Positions 1 through 7,819 of a stretch of 64,000 nt of DNA are shown here, one piece after another. This stretch comes from SZUA-309 sp050185825 (GTDB lineage: Bacteria; Pseudomonadota; Gammaproteobacteria; Pseudomonadales; Azotimanducaceae). Numbering within the stretch: position 1 is the first letter of the stretch; each line of letters starts with the position of its first letter. The notes under the pieces were generated by a model, which saw nothing but the letters and a program-made list of their open reading frames with translations, made no database searches and had not been told where the DNA came from. The stretch is taken from positions 124,001 to 188,000 of the forward strand of contig JBFWZA010000003.1 in assembly GCA_050185825.1 (NCBI GenBank). The letters run 5' to 3'. The translations under genes were made by a program, and so were the position numbers.

Positions 1-535
1 GGTCCGGACCGAACACCCCCGCCTCGATGCGCGCCGCCCGGGAGACGTCGTCCACCTCGAGCACCCGGTGAAAGCCCGCCATGTCGATGGTGACCGCCCC
101 GTTGCATTCCACCGGCACGTTCACCCCCCAGACCACGCTGGTGGCGCCGCCGTAGGGAATCGCCACGTATCCCTGCCGGTCGCACCAGGCGAGCACCGCC
201 TCGAGCTCCCCCTCGTCACGAGGATGCGCCACCGCGTCCGGCGGGTTGTCGAACCGGCCCCGGAGCGCCTTCAGCAGCTCCAGCGGGTGACCGCCATAGG
301 TGTGCAGGAGCCGATCCCGGTGGGACGTGCTGACGAAGCCGCGGAGCGGATCGGGAACCGGGATCCGCGACGGCGCGAGCTCGACGTCTTCCAGGCGGGG
401 AACGGGCGGCGGCACCACCTCACGGCCAAGCCGCTCGGAGACCACTCTGGCCATCTTCTCGCGCTCCGCCTGCGTTGGCTCGTCGCTGACGTTGCCCCAC
501 GTCCAGAAGCTGCGAGGCTGATTCCACACCGGCAT
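1..535 (-). CDS. FAD-binding oxidoreductase, N-terminal part (3' end beyond window)
   Basis: The minus frame is open from an ATG at 535 to the window edge (178 codons, no stop), so the gene is cut off. It starts MPVWNQPRSFWTWGN and holds AIPYGGATSVVWGV followed by TIDM, which matches the nucleotide-binding start of FAD_binding_4 (VAO/PCMH fold) oxidases. The WxWG start and the lead-in before the FAD domain resemble alkyldihydroxyacetonephosphate synthase-like proteins and D-lactate/glycolate oxidase relatives. The substrate cannot be told because the C-terminal cap domain is missing. The gene diverges from the nitroreductase at 677; 141 bp lie between them. Confidence 0.75.
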   Translation of the reverse strand, partial: MPVWNQPRSFWTWGNVSDEPTQAEREKMARVVSERLGREVVPPPVPRLEDVELAPSRIPVPDPLRGFVSTSHRDRLLHTYGGHPLELLKALRGRFDNPPDAVAHPRDEGELEAVLAWCDRQGYVAIPYGGATSVVWGVNVPVECNGAVTIDMAGFHRVLEVDDVSRAARIEAGVFGPD

Positions 536-584
536 GGCATCCCTCCCTCGGATCCGACTGGCATCAGTCTAGCGCGATCAGATC

Positions 585-613
585 ATCCGGGCGCATCCGC
601 CAGATGCCCGGAT
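585..613. repeat. Inverted repeat abutting the nitroreductase -35 box
   Basis: Arms ATCCGGGC (585-592) and GCCCGGAT (606-613) are exact reverse complements with a 13-nt spacer, and a further ATC/GAT pairs inside. The repeat ends two bases before the -35 hexamer of the promoter at 615-643 and sits between two divergent genes. It could be an operator for either one, but no regulator gene lies next to it. Confidence 0.4.
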
Positions 614-614
614 T

Positions 615-643
615 TTGATAGTTGATCGAAGCCTCCCTAGAAT
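615..643 (+). promoter_or_regulatory. Sigma70-type promoter of nitroreductase-thioesterase pair
   Basis: TTGATA (615-620, 5/6 to consensus), a 17-nt spacer, and TAGAAT (638-643, 5/6). Initiation would fall near 650, giving a leader of about 27 nt to the TTG start at 677. Confidence 0.65.
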
Positions 644-676
644 GCCGGGCTTTCGCGTGACGCAGAGGAACCATCG

Positions 677-1390
677 TTGGAATACGAAGACGTCGTCCGG
701 GGTCGACGAAGCATCCGCGGGTTCAAGCCCGAGCCGGTGCCTAAGTCGCTGATTCGGGAAGTGATCGAGCTGGCCATGCGTGCGCCATCCTCGCTGAACA
801 CCCAGCCGTGGAATTTCTACGTGGTGACCGGTGAACCGCTCGACCGCATCCGCCGGGGCAACACGGAGCGGAACCTGGCCGGCGTACCGGACTCGCGGGA
901 GTTCCGCGGCCACGGCGCATACAAGGGCGAGCACAGGGAACGGCAGAAGGAAATCGCCGGGCAGCTCTTCGAGGCCATGGGTATCGCCTGGGACGACAAG
1001 GCCCGACGCCAGGACTGGGTGCTGCGCGGTTTCCGGCAGTTCGATGCACCCGTGTCCATCGTGGTGACCTACGACCGCTCGATCCACGGTGGCGACATCG
1101 CCCCGTTCGACTGCGGCGCCGTGACAAACGCCCTGGTCAACGCCGCCTGGGCCCGGGGGCTCGGCTGCGTGGTGAACAGCCAGGGCATCATGCAGTCTCC
1201 GGTCGTCCGCGAGCACGCGGGGATTCCGGAGGATCAGGTGATCATGATCTGCATCGCCATGGGCTGGCCTGACGAGGACTTTCCGGCCAACGCGGTGGTC
1301 TCCCGGCGCAAGCCCGTGGACGAGGCGGTCACCTTCGTCGGCTTCGACGACGCAGCGGGAGGACGCGCTGAACCGGAGCGCCTGCCATGA
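677..1390 (+). CDS. Nitroreductase family protein (FMN-dependent)
   Basis: A 237-aa NAD(P)H:FMN oxidoreductase of the nitroreductase fold. Evidence is the N-terminal RRSIRGFKPEPV, the PSSLNTQPWNFYVV segment that contacts FMN in the family, and the late hydrophobic GxxCVVNSQGI and MICIAMGWP stretches. The start is TTG at 677, chosen because AGAGGA stands about 8 nt upstream and the sigma70-like promoter at 615-643 leaves no room for an earlier start. It overlaps the next gene by ATGA (1387-1390), so the pair is probably translationally coupled. The physiological substrate (nitroaromatic, quinone or flavin) is not evident. Confidence 0.9.
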   Translation: MEYEDVVRGRRSIRGFKPEPVPKSLIREVIELAMRAPSSLNTQPWNFYVVTGEPLDRIRRGNTERNLAGVPDSREFRGHGAYKGEHRERQKEIAGQLFEAMGIAWDDKARRQDWVLRGFRQFDAPVSIVVTYDRSIHGGDIAPFDCGAVTNALVNAAWARGLGCVVNSQGIMQSPVVREHAGIPEDQVIMICIAMGWPDEDFPANAVVSRRKPVDEAVTFVGFDDAAGGRAEPERLP

Positions 1391-1779
1391 CCGTCAACCT
1401 GATCGAGCACATGCCCTTCGCCCGCCTGCTGGGTCTGGACATCGACAGCGCCGAAAAGACGCTGATTCGTGCCACCTTCACCGTTCGTGAGGCGCTCTGC
1501 ACCACCGGCCGCATCATGCACGGCGGTGCGATCATGGCGGTGGCGGACACCCTGGGCGCCATCGGCGCCTTTCTCAACCTGCCGGACGGCGCCAAGGCCA
1601 CCACCACCATCGAGAGCAAGACGAACTTTCTCGGCGCCGCGAAGCTCGGCGCCGCGGTCACCGCTGAAGCAACACCCGTACACATCGGCAGCAGAACGTC
1701 CGTCTGGCAGACGAAGCTCACCACCAGCGAAGGCAAGCCGGTCGCCATCGTCACGCAGACACAGCTCGTGCTGAGCTGA
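1387..1779 (+). CDS. PaaI-type hotdog thioesterase
   Basis: A 130-aa single-hotdog protein of normal family length. The motif IMHGGAIMAVADTLGAIGA is the 4HBT/PaaI signature, with the long hotdog helix carrying the acidic residue (Asp in VADT) used in thioester hydrolysis. The family hydrolyses aryl- or acyl-CoA thioesters in the cytoplasm. It is coupled to the nitroreductase by an ATGA overlap. Pairing with a reductase suggests salvage of CoA from a reduced aromatic or acyl intermediate, but that is inference. Confidence 0.88.
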   Translation: MTVNLIEHMPFARLLGLDIDSAEKTLIRATFTVREALCTTGRIMHGGAIMAVADTLGAIGAFLNLPDGAKATTTIESKTNFLGAAKLGAAVTAEATPVHIGSRTSVWQTKLTTSEGKPVAIVTQTQLVLS

Positions 1780-1879
1780 CAGCCGCGGGCCGTTCAGCCA
1801 GCGGACAGTTTCGATTCATCCTCCGGTCAGGCGCACACAGGCATCTTGAGGCCCTCACAACCAGTGGAGCCTAGATGCC

Positions 1880-2314
1880 ATGACTATCAATACCCCCCGG
1901 AAGCAGTCCCGCCCGAGGCTGCGATGGCTGGCGCTCGCAGGCGTCGCGATCGGTCTGGCGACGCCCTTCAGCGCCAGTGCCCATGCCAATGACAACGATG
2001 CCCTGGAGGTGCTCGTCAGCGCGGGCATTGCCTATGCGGTGATCGATGCTGCCGGCGGCTTCGACAAGAAAAAGGCTCGGCACGATCATCGCCATCGCTA
2101 CGGCTACAACGATCGCTACCGCTGGAACGACCACCGGTACCACGATCGGTATCACTGGAACGGCCGCTCGCACAAACGCCAGGACTGGCACGCCTACCAG
2201 CACCAGGCCTGGAAGCATGACCACAAGCGCGGCAAGGGCCACAAGCACGGCCCTGAGCGTCGCGGTCACGACGGGCGTGACGGTCGCGACTATCGCCACC
2301 GCTCCTACCACTGA
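1880..2314 (+). CDS. Secreted His/Arg-rich hypothetical protein
   Basis: A 144-aa protein I do not recognise as a named family. Residues 1-34 form a signal peptide: basic start, hydrophobic WLALAGVAIGLATPF, and an Ala-x-Ala cleavage site near SASAHA. A short hydrophobic segment follows (VSAGIAYAVIDAAGGF). Residues from about 68 onward are dominated by His, Arg, Tyr, Asp and Lys in loose DRYRW/HDRYHW/KHGPE repeats. Such a tail could bind metal ions, anionic polymer or cell wall; this is inference from composition. It stands alone, facing the next gene, with a hairpin between them at 2335-2356. Confidence 0.7.
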   Translation: MTINTPRKQSRPRLRWLALAGVAIGLATPFSASAHANDNDALEVLVSAGIAYAVIDAAGGFDKKKARHDHRHRYGYNDRYRWNDHRYHDRYHWNGRSHKRQDWHAYQHQAWKHDHKRGKGHKHGPERRGHDGRDGRDYRHRSYH

Positions 2315-2334
2315 CCCGGACCGTGACTGGCAGG

Positions 2335-2356
2335 CGGGGCACCTCCGGGTGCCCCG
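2335..2356. terminator. Hairpin between convergent genes
   Basis: A perfect 9-bp GC-rich stem (CGGGGCACC / GGTGCCCCG) with a TCCG loop lies between the convergent stops at 2314 and 2376. There is no clear U-tract on either side, so it may act as a bidirectional pause or mRNA-stabilising element rather than a classic intrinsic terminator. Confidence 0.5.
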
Positions 2357-2375
2357 ATTCCGTTCGGGCAGTGGG

Positions 2376-2669
2376 TCAGTGTGACTGGTCCGGGGAGACG
2401 CTCAGGGTCAGCGCGATGTCTTCCGCGGCCTCCAGCAGCTGATCGATCAGAAGTCGTTGCCCCGGCGAAAACCGGAAGCCCTGGAAGGCGGTGGTCGACA
2501 GCTCCATAAACACGCTCATCAGATCCGCGTCGGTCTCCATCTGCCGGATCGAGAGCATGAGCAGCGTGAAAAAGCTCTGTTCCGCCGTCTGGGTGTCATC
2601 GTTGAGTGCCTCCAGCACCTGTTGGGTCAGCGGCAACAGCTGGTCGCGGGCGGTATCGACGAACTCCAT
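2376..2669 (-). CDS. Small conserved-looking hypothetical protein
   Basis: About 97 aa, starting MEFVDTARDQLLPL. I chose the ATG at 2669 over the upstream start at 2729 because AGGGAGC lies just before it and the upstream residues look non-coding in composition. The protein is acidic and apparently all-helical (LTQQVLEALND, SFFTLLMLSIRQMETDADLMSVFMELS, LIDQLLEAAEDIALTLS), soluble, without Cys pairs or signal peptide. I recognise no family. It ends convergently with the His-rich protein and diverges from the alpha/beta hydrolase at 2781. Confidence 0.6.
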   Translation of the reverse strand: MEFVDTARDQLLPLTQQVLEALNDDTQTAEQSFFTLLMLSIRQMETDADLMSVFMELSTTAFQGFRFSPGQRLLIDQLLEAAEDIALTLSVSPDQSH

Positions 2670-2780
2670 GAGCAGCGCTCCCTGAAACCTCTCCGAACGG
2701 TGAGGTGTGCCCTGTGAAATCCGGATCAAGGCAGGGGCCGTCTCACGGCGGTTTCACGGGTTGGGGCCCATCGTCGCCTG

Positions 2781-3470
2781 ATGAGAACCCAACCGAACAG
2801 AACGCTCAGCGCGCCGCCGCCCGGCGCCCTCCTGAATGAGTCCCTCACCGCCCTGGAGCTGCCGCGGCTCCTCCTTCAGGCGCCCCGCCTGGTGCGGGCA
2901 ACCCGAGGGACGGGGCAGCGGGTGCTGGTGCTGCCCGGCTACGGAGCGGACGACTCGTCGACCGCGCTGATCCGAGGTTATCTCCGCTTTCTGGGTTACC
3001 GCCCGGCAGGATGGGGCCTTGGGCGCAACGACGCGGACGTCCTGGCGCTGCTGGAGCGTCTGCGCAGCCGCGTCGCGGCCCTTGCCGAGGAAGGACCCAT
3101 CCGCCTCGTCGGCTGGAGCCTCGGTGGTTATCTGGCACGGGAGGTTGCCCGTGACTGTCCGGAAGCCGTCGGCCGGGTCGTCACGCTCGGCAGCCCGGTG
3201 GTGGGCGGGCCGAAGTACACGTCCGTCGCCCGCCTGTTCGCCGGTCTGGACGACATCGAGGCACTCGTGGACGCCCGCTACGCGACACCGCTCACGGTCC
3301 CCGTAACAGCCGTCTACTCCCGCCTGGACGGCGTCGTTTCCTGGCAGGCCTGCATCGACGACAGGAGCCCGAACGTGGAGCACGTCGAGGTGTCGACAAC
3401 GCACATCGGTCTCGGGTTCTCACCGGAGGTGCTTCGTATCATCGCGGACCGGTGCGCGCAGCCGGACTGA
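2781..3470 (+). CDS. Alpha/beta hydrolase
   Basis: A 229-aa alpha/beta hydrolase of small-lipase type. Visible elements are the oxyanion strand LVLPGYGADDSS, the nucleophile elbow GWSLGG (Ser near residue 115), the acid in YSRLDGVVSW and the catalytic His in THIGLG near the C-terminus. No signal peptide or membrane segment is clear, so it is probably cytoplasmic or peripheral. The oxyanion-strand arrangement and late ACIDDRSPNVEH resemble triacylglycerol-lipase/PGAP1-like proteins. The stop lies 3 bp from the end of the convergent gss gene. Substrate unknown. Confidence 0.85.
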   Translation: MRTQPNRTLSAPPPGALLNESLTALELPRLLLQAPRLVRATRGTGQRVLVLPGYGADDSSTALIRGYLRFLGYRPAGWGLGRNDADVLALLERLRSRVAALAEEGPIRLVGWSLGGYLAREVARDCPEAVGRVVTLGSPVVGGPKYTSVARLFAGLDDIEALVDARYATPLTVPVTAVYSRLDGVVSWQACIDDRSPNVEHVEVSTTHIGLGFSPEVLRIIADRCAQPD

Positions 3471-3472
3471 CG

Positions 3473-5404
3473 TCAGATCTGGTAGCCAACCTCCGACGAC
3501 GCGAAGTCCTCGAGGAACTCCTTGTCGCTCACCACCCGGAGCGCAACGATGTCGCTGTCGGTGGTGATGACAATGGAGGGGTCGATCCGCACGCAGCTTC
3601 CGGCATAGGTCCCCCCGGCCGAGAACGTGCACAGCTGCACGTAGTCCCCTTCGACCACCGGCAGCGGAAACAGCTCCTGGAACACCTGATAGCGGCTCTC
3701 GAAGTCGCCGGCCGTTTCCTCGATCACCCGATCATCCGCATCGAACAGACTGATGTTGGCACCGCAGCGGCCGACGATGGGTTTCTGCACGTATCCGCCC
3801 GCCCGGATCTCGTCGGTGAGCTCGAAGGCTGCCTTCAGCAGATAACGCTGGTTCGCAAAGAGCTGCCAGATGATGGGCAGAATGGCTTTGTTGCTCGGGA
3901 TGAGCGTCCACAGCGGTTCGAACACCATCACCTCCGGACGCAGCAGCACGTCCACGAGCCGCGGCGGCGCATCGCGCTTCTCGCCGGGCCGGTAGTTCGC
4001 GAGCTTCTCCTCGTCTTCCTCGCACTCCTCGCGGATCTGATCCAGCGCCGTTTCCCAGGCCCAGGTCTTCCACACCCAGCGTATCGGCGTGCCGAAGGGA
4101 TCGAGCACCTCACCGTCGTCGGCCCAGGTGAGCCCTTCCACTCCCTCGAGGATCCGGCTCTCGATGCCGGCCGAGCGCAGCGCTTCCTTCATGAACAGGG
4201 CGTGGTAGATCTCCTCCGGATCGTCGTCGATGAGGACGTGCAGCACATCGTCCACCTCGCTGTCCTTCCAGGCCTCGGCGAGGCTGGCAAGCAGCTGCGC
4301 ACCGGGATCACGGCCCACGTCGCAGCCGAAGTGCTCAGCCCACCTGCCCTGAACCTTGCCCGCATCCATGTGGCAGGACGCTGAGTCACAGTTGTACTCA
4401 TAGACCTTGAGCCCCTGCGGGGTCATGGCGAAGTCGAACCGGCCGGTGATCATCTGGTTCTTGCGGTTGTTCCAGGACTGGTGGATGCGTGGCCAGAGCA
4501 CCCGCGGGATGTTGAACCGCTCGAGCAGCGCATCGTCGCGCAGCACGTACTCCGTGGCATGCAGGAACACGGCGTGCAGCTCGTTGGTGGCCCGTCGAAG
4601 CTCGCTGTGCGCTGTTTCCGAGATGACGAAAAAACGGGTCTGGTTTTCGGCCCGGGCAGCGAGCTTGTGGCCGCCCATCATGGCCACGTACGCCGCCTCG
4701 TCCGGATTGGCCTCATTCAACCAGGAGCGCTGGCTCTGGCCCGTGTCCGGCACCCGGTCCGTGCGCACCTCGAACAGACGCGGGTCTACCACGACTTCCT
4801 TTTCTGCGTGGGTGTCGTCGTCCGTCTGCACCACCCAGCCGAGAATGGAGGCGTCGCCGAACGAGCAGCGCAGCCAGAAGCCGCCGTCGTCGGTGATACG
4901 CGCCGGAAGTTCCCGAGCCCAGTTACGGCCTTCGGGCCACACCCGATGCCCGACATTCTGCTCCGCGAGTCGCACCCGGTCCGGATAGACCTCCGTGACC
5001 ACGGCGACGTGGCCGGTACGCTCGAACTCGCCGCCCTCGCTCCAGATCATCAGGCAGCCCGGCTCCGGATGACGCTTCGAGCCGTTGCGGAACGCCCGCA
5101 GGGGCAGCTCCCGGTCATTACGCACGTCGCGGATCGTGCGCAGCTGGAAGATCTCGTAGGCCATAGCTACGTCGTCGAAGATGAGCCCGCGGTTTAGGTA
5201 CATCCAGCGCCGCGCGAACTCCACGCACTGCCACTTGTAGCCCATGTAGATGCCGTCGAGATAGCTTCGAAAAGCGCTGCGGTTCGGCAGCTTGCGCTCG
5301 TCGGCGGTTTCGTAGTCGGACGAATAGGCAGGCACGCCGCCCGGTGCGGTACCGAGCAGCGTGCCGAACGGCGCTGGACCCTCGGAGGGTGTCTTCGCGT
5401 GCAT
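3473..5404 (-). CDS. gss: Bifunctional glutathionylspermidine amidase/synthetase
   Basis: About 643 aa, close to the E. coli enzyme (619 aa) and with the same two parts. The N-terminal CHAP amidase (about 1-200) carries Cys60 in GYKWQCVEFARRW and His132 in TGHVAVVTEV, matching catalytic Cys59/His131 of E. coli Gss. The C-terminal ATP-grasp synthetase (about 225-643) shows PRVLWPRIHQSW, YEYNCDSASCHMD and KPIVGRCGANI. The enzyme makes glutathionylspermidine from glutathione, spermidine and ATP and can hydrolyse it again, which affects polyamine pools and protein thiolation. I chose ATG 5404, which has AAGGAT about 8 nt upstream, over a TTG at 5422. It is divergent from the SMP-30 gene. Confidence 0.93.
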   Translation of the reverse strand: MHAKTPSEGPAPFGTLLGTAPGGVPAYSSDYETADERKLPNRSAFRSYLDGIYMGYKWQCVEFARRWMYLNRGLIFDDVAMAYEIFQLRTIRDVRNDRELPLRAFRNGSKRHPEPGCLMIWSEGGEFERTGHVAVVTEVYPDRVRLAEQNVGHRVWPEGRNWARELPARITDDGGFWLRCSFGDASILGWVVQTDDDTHAEKEVVVDPRLFEVRTDRVPDTGQSQRSWLNEANPDEAAYVAMMGGHKLAARAENQTRFFVISETAHSELRRATNELHAVFLHATEYVLRDDALLERFNIPRVLWPRIHQSWNNRKNQMITGRFDFAMTPQGLKVYEYNCDSASCHMDAGKVQGRWAEHFGCDVGRDPGAQLLASLAEAWKDSEVDDVLHVLIDDDPEEIYHALFMKEALRSAGIESRILEGVEGLTWADDGEVLDPFGTPIRWVWKTWAWETALDQIREECEEDEEKLANYRPGEKRDAPPRLVDVLLRPEVMVFEPLWTLIPSNKAILPIIWQLFANQRYLLKAAFELTDEIRAGGYVQKPIVGRCGANISLFDADDRVIEETAGDFESRYQVFQELFPLPVVEGDYVQLCTFSAGGTYAGSCVRIDPSIVITTDSDIVALRVVSDKEFLEDFASSEVGYQI

Positions 5405-5504
5405 CTGTGGATCCTTGTGCAAGGCTTCCGAGTTTACTTGGAATCGCCGGATTGCCTACCGCCAGGCTAGAATGCCCGCAAACAGCCTCTCTGTTGGAGA
5501 TTCG

Positions 5505-6428
5505 ATGACCGAGCTCACCGTCGTCGCGGAAGGTTTGCGTTTTCCGGAAGGCCCTATCGCCATGCCGGACGGCAGCGTCATCCTGGTGGAAATCGCCCGG
5601 GGTACCCTCTCGCGCATCGTCGATGGCGAGGTGGAGGTCATCGCCGAGCTGGGCGGCGGCCCGAACGGTGCCGCCATCGGTCCCAACGGCTACTGCTATG
5701 TCTGCAACAACGGCGGCTTCCAGTGGATACAGGCCAGCGACGGACGACTGTTCCCGAGTCTCGAGCCGGAGAACTACTCCAGCGGCCGCATCGAGGTGGT
5801 GGATCTGACCTCGCGCCGCATCGACGTGCTCTACACCCACTGCAACGGCCAGCCGCTGCGCGGACCCAACGACCTGGTGTTCGATTCCGCCGGCGGTTTC
5901 TGGTTCACGGACCACGGCAAGACCCGGCCCAGGGAAATAGACAGGACCGGCGTGTTCTACGCCATGGCGGACGGATCACGCATCGAAGAGGTGATCTTCC
6001 CGCTGGACGGCCCGAACGGTATCGGCCTCTCGCCGGACGAGACCGAGCTCTACGTGGCGGAAACCCATTCCGGCCGGTTGTGGACCTACGAGCTCGCGGG
6101 TCCGGGACGACTCAAAGGCGAGCGCCGCGACAAGCCGGACGGCGGCAGGCTCGTCCGGGGGCGCCCCGGCTACTACCTCTTCGACTCCCTGGCCGTCGAT
6201 GCGAAGGGTCGCGTCTGCGTCGCCACCATCATCGACGGCGGCATCACCATCCTCGATCCGGCCGGTGGCGAGCCGGAGCACGTGCCCATGCCGGACATCG
6301 TCACCACGAACATCTGCTTCGGTGGTGAAGACCTGATGACCGCATTCGTCACCCTGTCCTCCACCGGCAAGCTGGTCTCGACGCGGTGGCAGACTCCCGG
6401 GCTGGCGCTGAACTACCTCAACCGGTAA
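5505..6428 (+). CDS. SMP-30/gluconolactonase-like lactonase
   Basis: A 307-aa six-bladed beta-propeller lactonase. Diagnostic segments are EGLRFPEGPIAMPDGS (metal-ligand Glu of blade 1), GGGPNGAAIGPNGYCYVCNN, GPNDLVFDSAGGFWFTDHGK (metal-binding Asn and Asp) and GPNGIGLSPDETELYVAET. Members hydrolyse aldonolactones or related lactones using a divalent cation. The start at 5505 has TTGGAGA upstream; longer readings would run into gss. The tctC gene begins 7 nt after the stop, so lactonase and tricarboxylate-type transporter probably form one operon handling a lactone and its carboxylate. Confidence 0.88.
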   Translation: MTELTVVAEGLRFPEGPIAMPDGSVILVEIARGTLSRIVDGEVEVIAELGGGPNGAAIGPNGYCYVCNNGGFQWIQASDGRLFPSLEPENYSSGRIEVVDLTSRRIDVLYTHCNGQPLRGPNDLVFDSAGGFWFTDHGKTRPREIDRTGVFYAMADGSRIEEVIFPLDGPNGIGLSPDETELYVAETHSGRLWTYELAGPGRLKGERRDKPDGGRLVRGRPGYYLFDSLAVDAKGRVCVATIIDGGITILDPAGGEPEHVPMPDIVTTNICFGGEDLMTAFVTLSSTGKLVSTRWQTPGLALNYLNR

Positions 6429-6435
6429 GGCAGGC

Positions 6436-7386
6436 ATGCGATTTTTCCTGGCCATGGCCCTGCTGCTGACGACGCTCGTCTCCGAGGCGGCCGAGCGCCT
6501 GCACCTGCTGATCCCGGCCGGACCGGGCGGTGGTCTCGACACCACCGCGAGAGCGCTCGGTAACGCCCTGCAGGCAGCCGAGCTGCGCTCGCCCGTGTCC
6601 TACGAGAACATGACCGGCGGCGGCGGCGGTCGCGCCATGGCGCATTTCATCGAAACCGCACCCCGTCAGCAGGAGACCCTGCTCGTCAACTCGACACCGC
6701 TCATCGTCCGCTCGCTGCAGGGTCTCTTTCCGCACTCCTATCACGACGTGACTCCCGTGGCCGGACTGATCGGCGAGTACGGTGCGTTCGTGGTGCGCGC
6801 CGACAGCCCCATCGACACCTGGCAGGCGTTTCTCACGCAGCTCCGATCCGAACCGTCGGCCCTGAACGTGGGCGGCGGCTCCGTGCGGGGCAGCCTGGAT
6901 CACATCGTGCTCGCGCTGGCGCTGTCCGGCGCGGGAATCGACCCGCGGCAGATCCGCTACCTGCCCTACGATGCCGGCGGCAAGGCCATGCTGGCCCTGC
7001 TCGGTGGCGAGGCGGACGTGCTGAGCACGGGGGTGGGCGAAGCGCTCGGTTATGCACGGTCGGGCGACGTCCGCGTCCTGGCGGTCACGGCGCCGGAACG
7101 ACTGCCGTCACTGCCGGAGGTACCCACACTTCTCGAGCTCGGGGTGACGCTCACGTTCGCCAACTGGCGAGGTGTGTTCGCGGCACCCGGCACCCCGCCG
7201 GATCTAGTCCGCCAGCTCGAAGCCGACGTGCGCGCCGCCGCGGACACCGATGTCTGGCGTCAGTCACTCAGCCGCTACGGCTGGTCGCCGCTCGAACTCT
7301 ACGGCGAGGATTTCGGACGCTACCTGGATGCTCAGGAAGCGCAGCTCGCCGGCACCCTCACCGACCTCGGCTTCATCCGCCGCTGA
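6436..7386 (+). CDS. tctC: TctC-type periplasmic substrate-binding protein
   Basis: A 316-aa tripartite tricarboxylate transporter receptor. A short signal peptide (MRFFLAMALLLTTLVSEAA) precedes the mature start RLHLLIPAGPGGGLDTTAR, where the conserved PxxPGGxxD loop contacts the carboxylate in this family. YENMTGGGGGRAMAHF and the C-terminal PPDLVRQLEADVRAA are also typical. The protein delivers a carboxylic acid to the TctBA membrane complex. Order C-B-A, with gaps of 2 and 5 nt, indicates one transcript. Confidence 0.92.
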   Translation: MRFFLAMALLLTTLVSEAAERLHLLIPAGPGGGLDTTARALGNALQAAELRSPVSYENMTGGGGGRAMAHFIETAPRQQETLLVNSTPLIVRSLQGLFPHSYHDVTPVAGLIGEYGAFVVRADSPIDTWQAFLTQLRSEPSALNVGGGSVRGSLDHIVLALALSGAGIDPRQIRYLPYDAGGKAMLALLGGEADVLSTGVGEALGYARSGDVRVLAVTAPERLPSLPEVPTLLELGVTLTFANWRGVFAAPGTPPDLVRQLEADVRAAADTDVWRQSLSRYGWSPLELYGEDFGRYLDAQEAQLAGTLTDLGFIRR

Positions 7387-7388
7387 CC

Positions 7389-7814
7389 ATGGGCTACCGG
7401 CTCTTTCTGCTCGCCCTGCTGGTGACCGCGGTGGTCTACACCGTCGGTGCGCGGATGATCCCCATGAACCCATGGACGGCGGCCGAGCTCGTCAACGCCC
7501 AGACCCTGCCGACGCTCTACGGCACCGTGCTCTCGGTGGCGCTCTGCTGGCTGCTCTTCCGGGGTGGCGAGCACACGGATCCACCCTCGCCTTATCGCGT
7601 GCTCCGCGCCGGTGGCATCGGCCTGCTCACCGTCGTTTTCGTCGCCGCACTCGGCTGGATCGATCTGTGGATCGCCCTCGCTGGGCTCATCGGTCTGTCT
7701 GCACTGTGGCTCGGTGAGCGTCGGGTGCTGCCGCTGCTCGCGCTGTCGACGCTGGTGCCGCTGACGGGCTACGTAGGGATCGAGCTGCTGCTCGGCCTCT
7801 ACCTGCCGGACTGA
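7389..7814 (+). CDS. tctB: TctB-type small membrane subunit
   Basis: A 141-aa integral membrane protein with four hydrophobic stretches (LFLLALLVTAVVYTVGA; LYGTVLSVALCWLLF; GGIGLLTVVFVAALGWIDLWIALAG; LPLLALSTLVPLTGYVGIELLL), matching the four-helix TctB subunit. Family recognition rests mainly on size, topology and position between tctC and tctA, because TctB is poorly conserved. Confidence 0.82.
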   Translation: MGYRLFLLALLVTAVVYTVGARMIPMNPWTAAELVNAQTLPTLYGTVLSVALCWLLFRGGEHTDPPSPYRVLRAGGIGLLTVVFVAALGWIDLWIALAGLIGLSALWLGERRVLPLLALSTLVPLTGYVGIELLLGLYLPD

Positions 7815-7819
7815 GCCAC

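Noticed and set aside
5468..5473. TAGAAT as a -10 box for the SMP-30 gene
   Set aside because: No hexamer resembling TTGACA lies 15-19 bp upstream.
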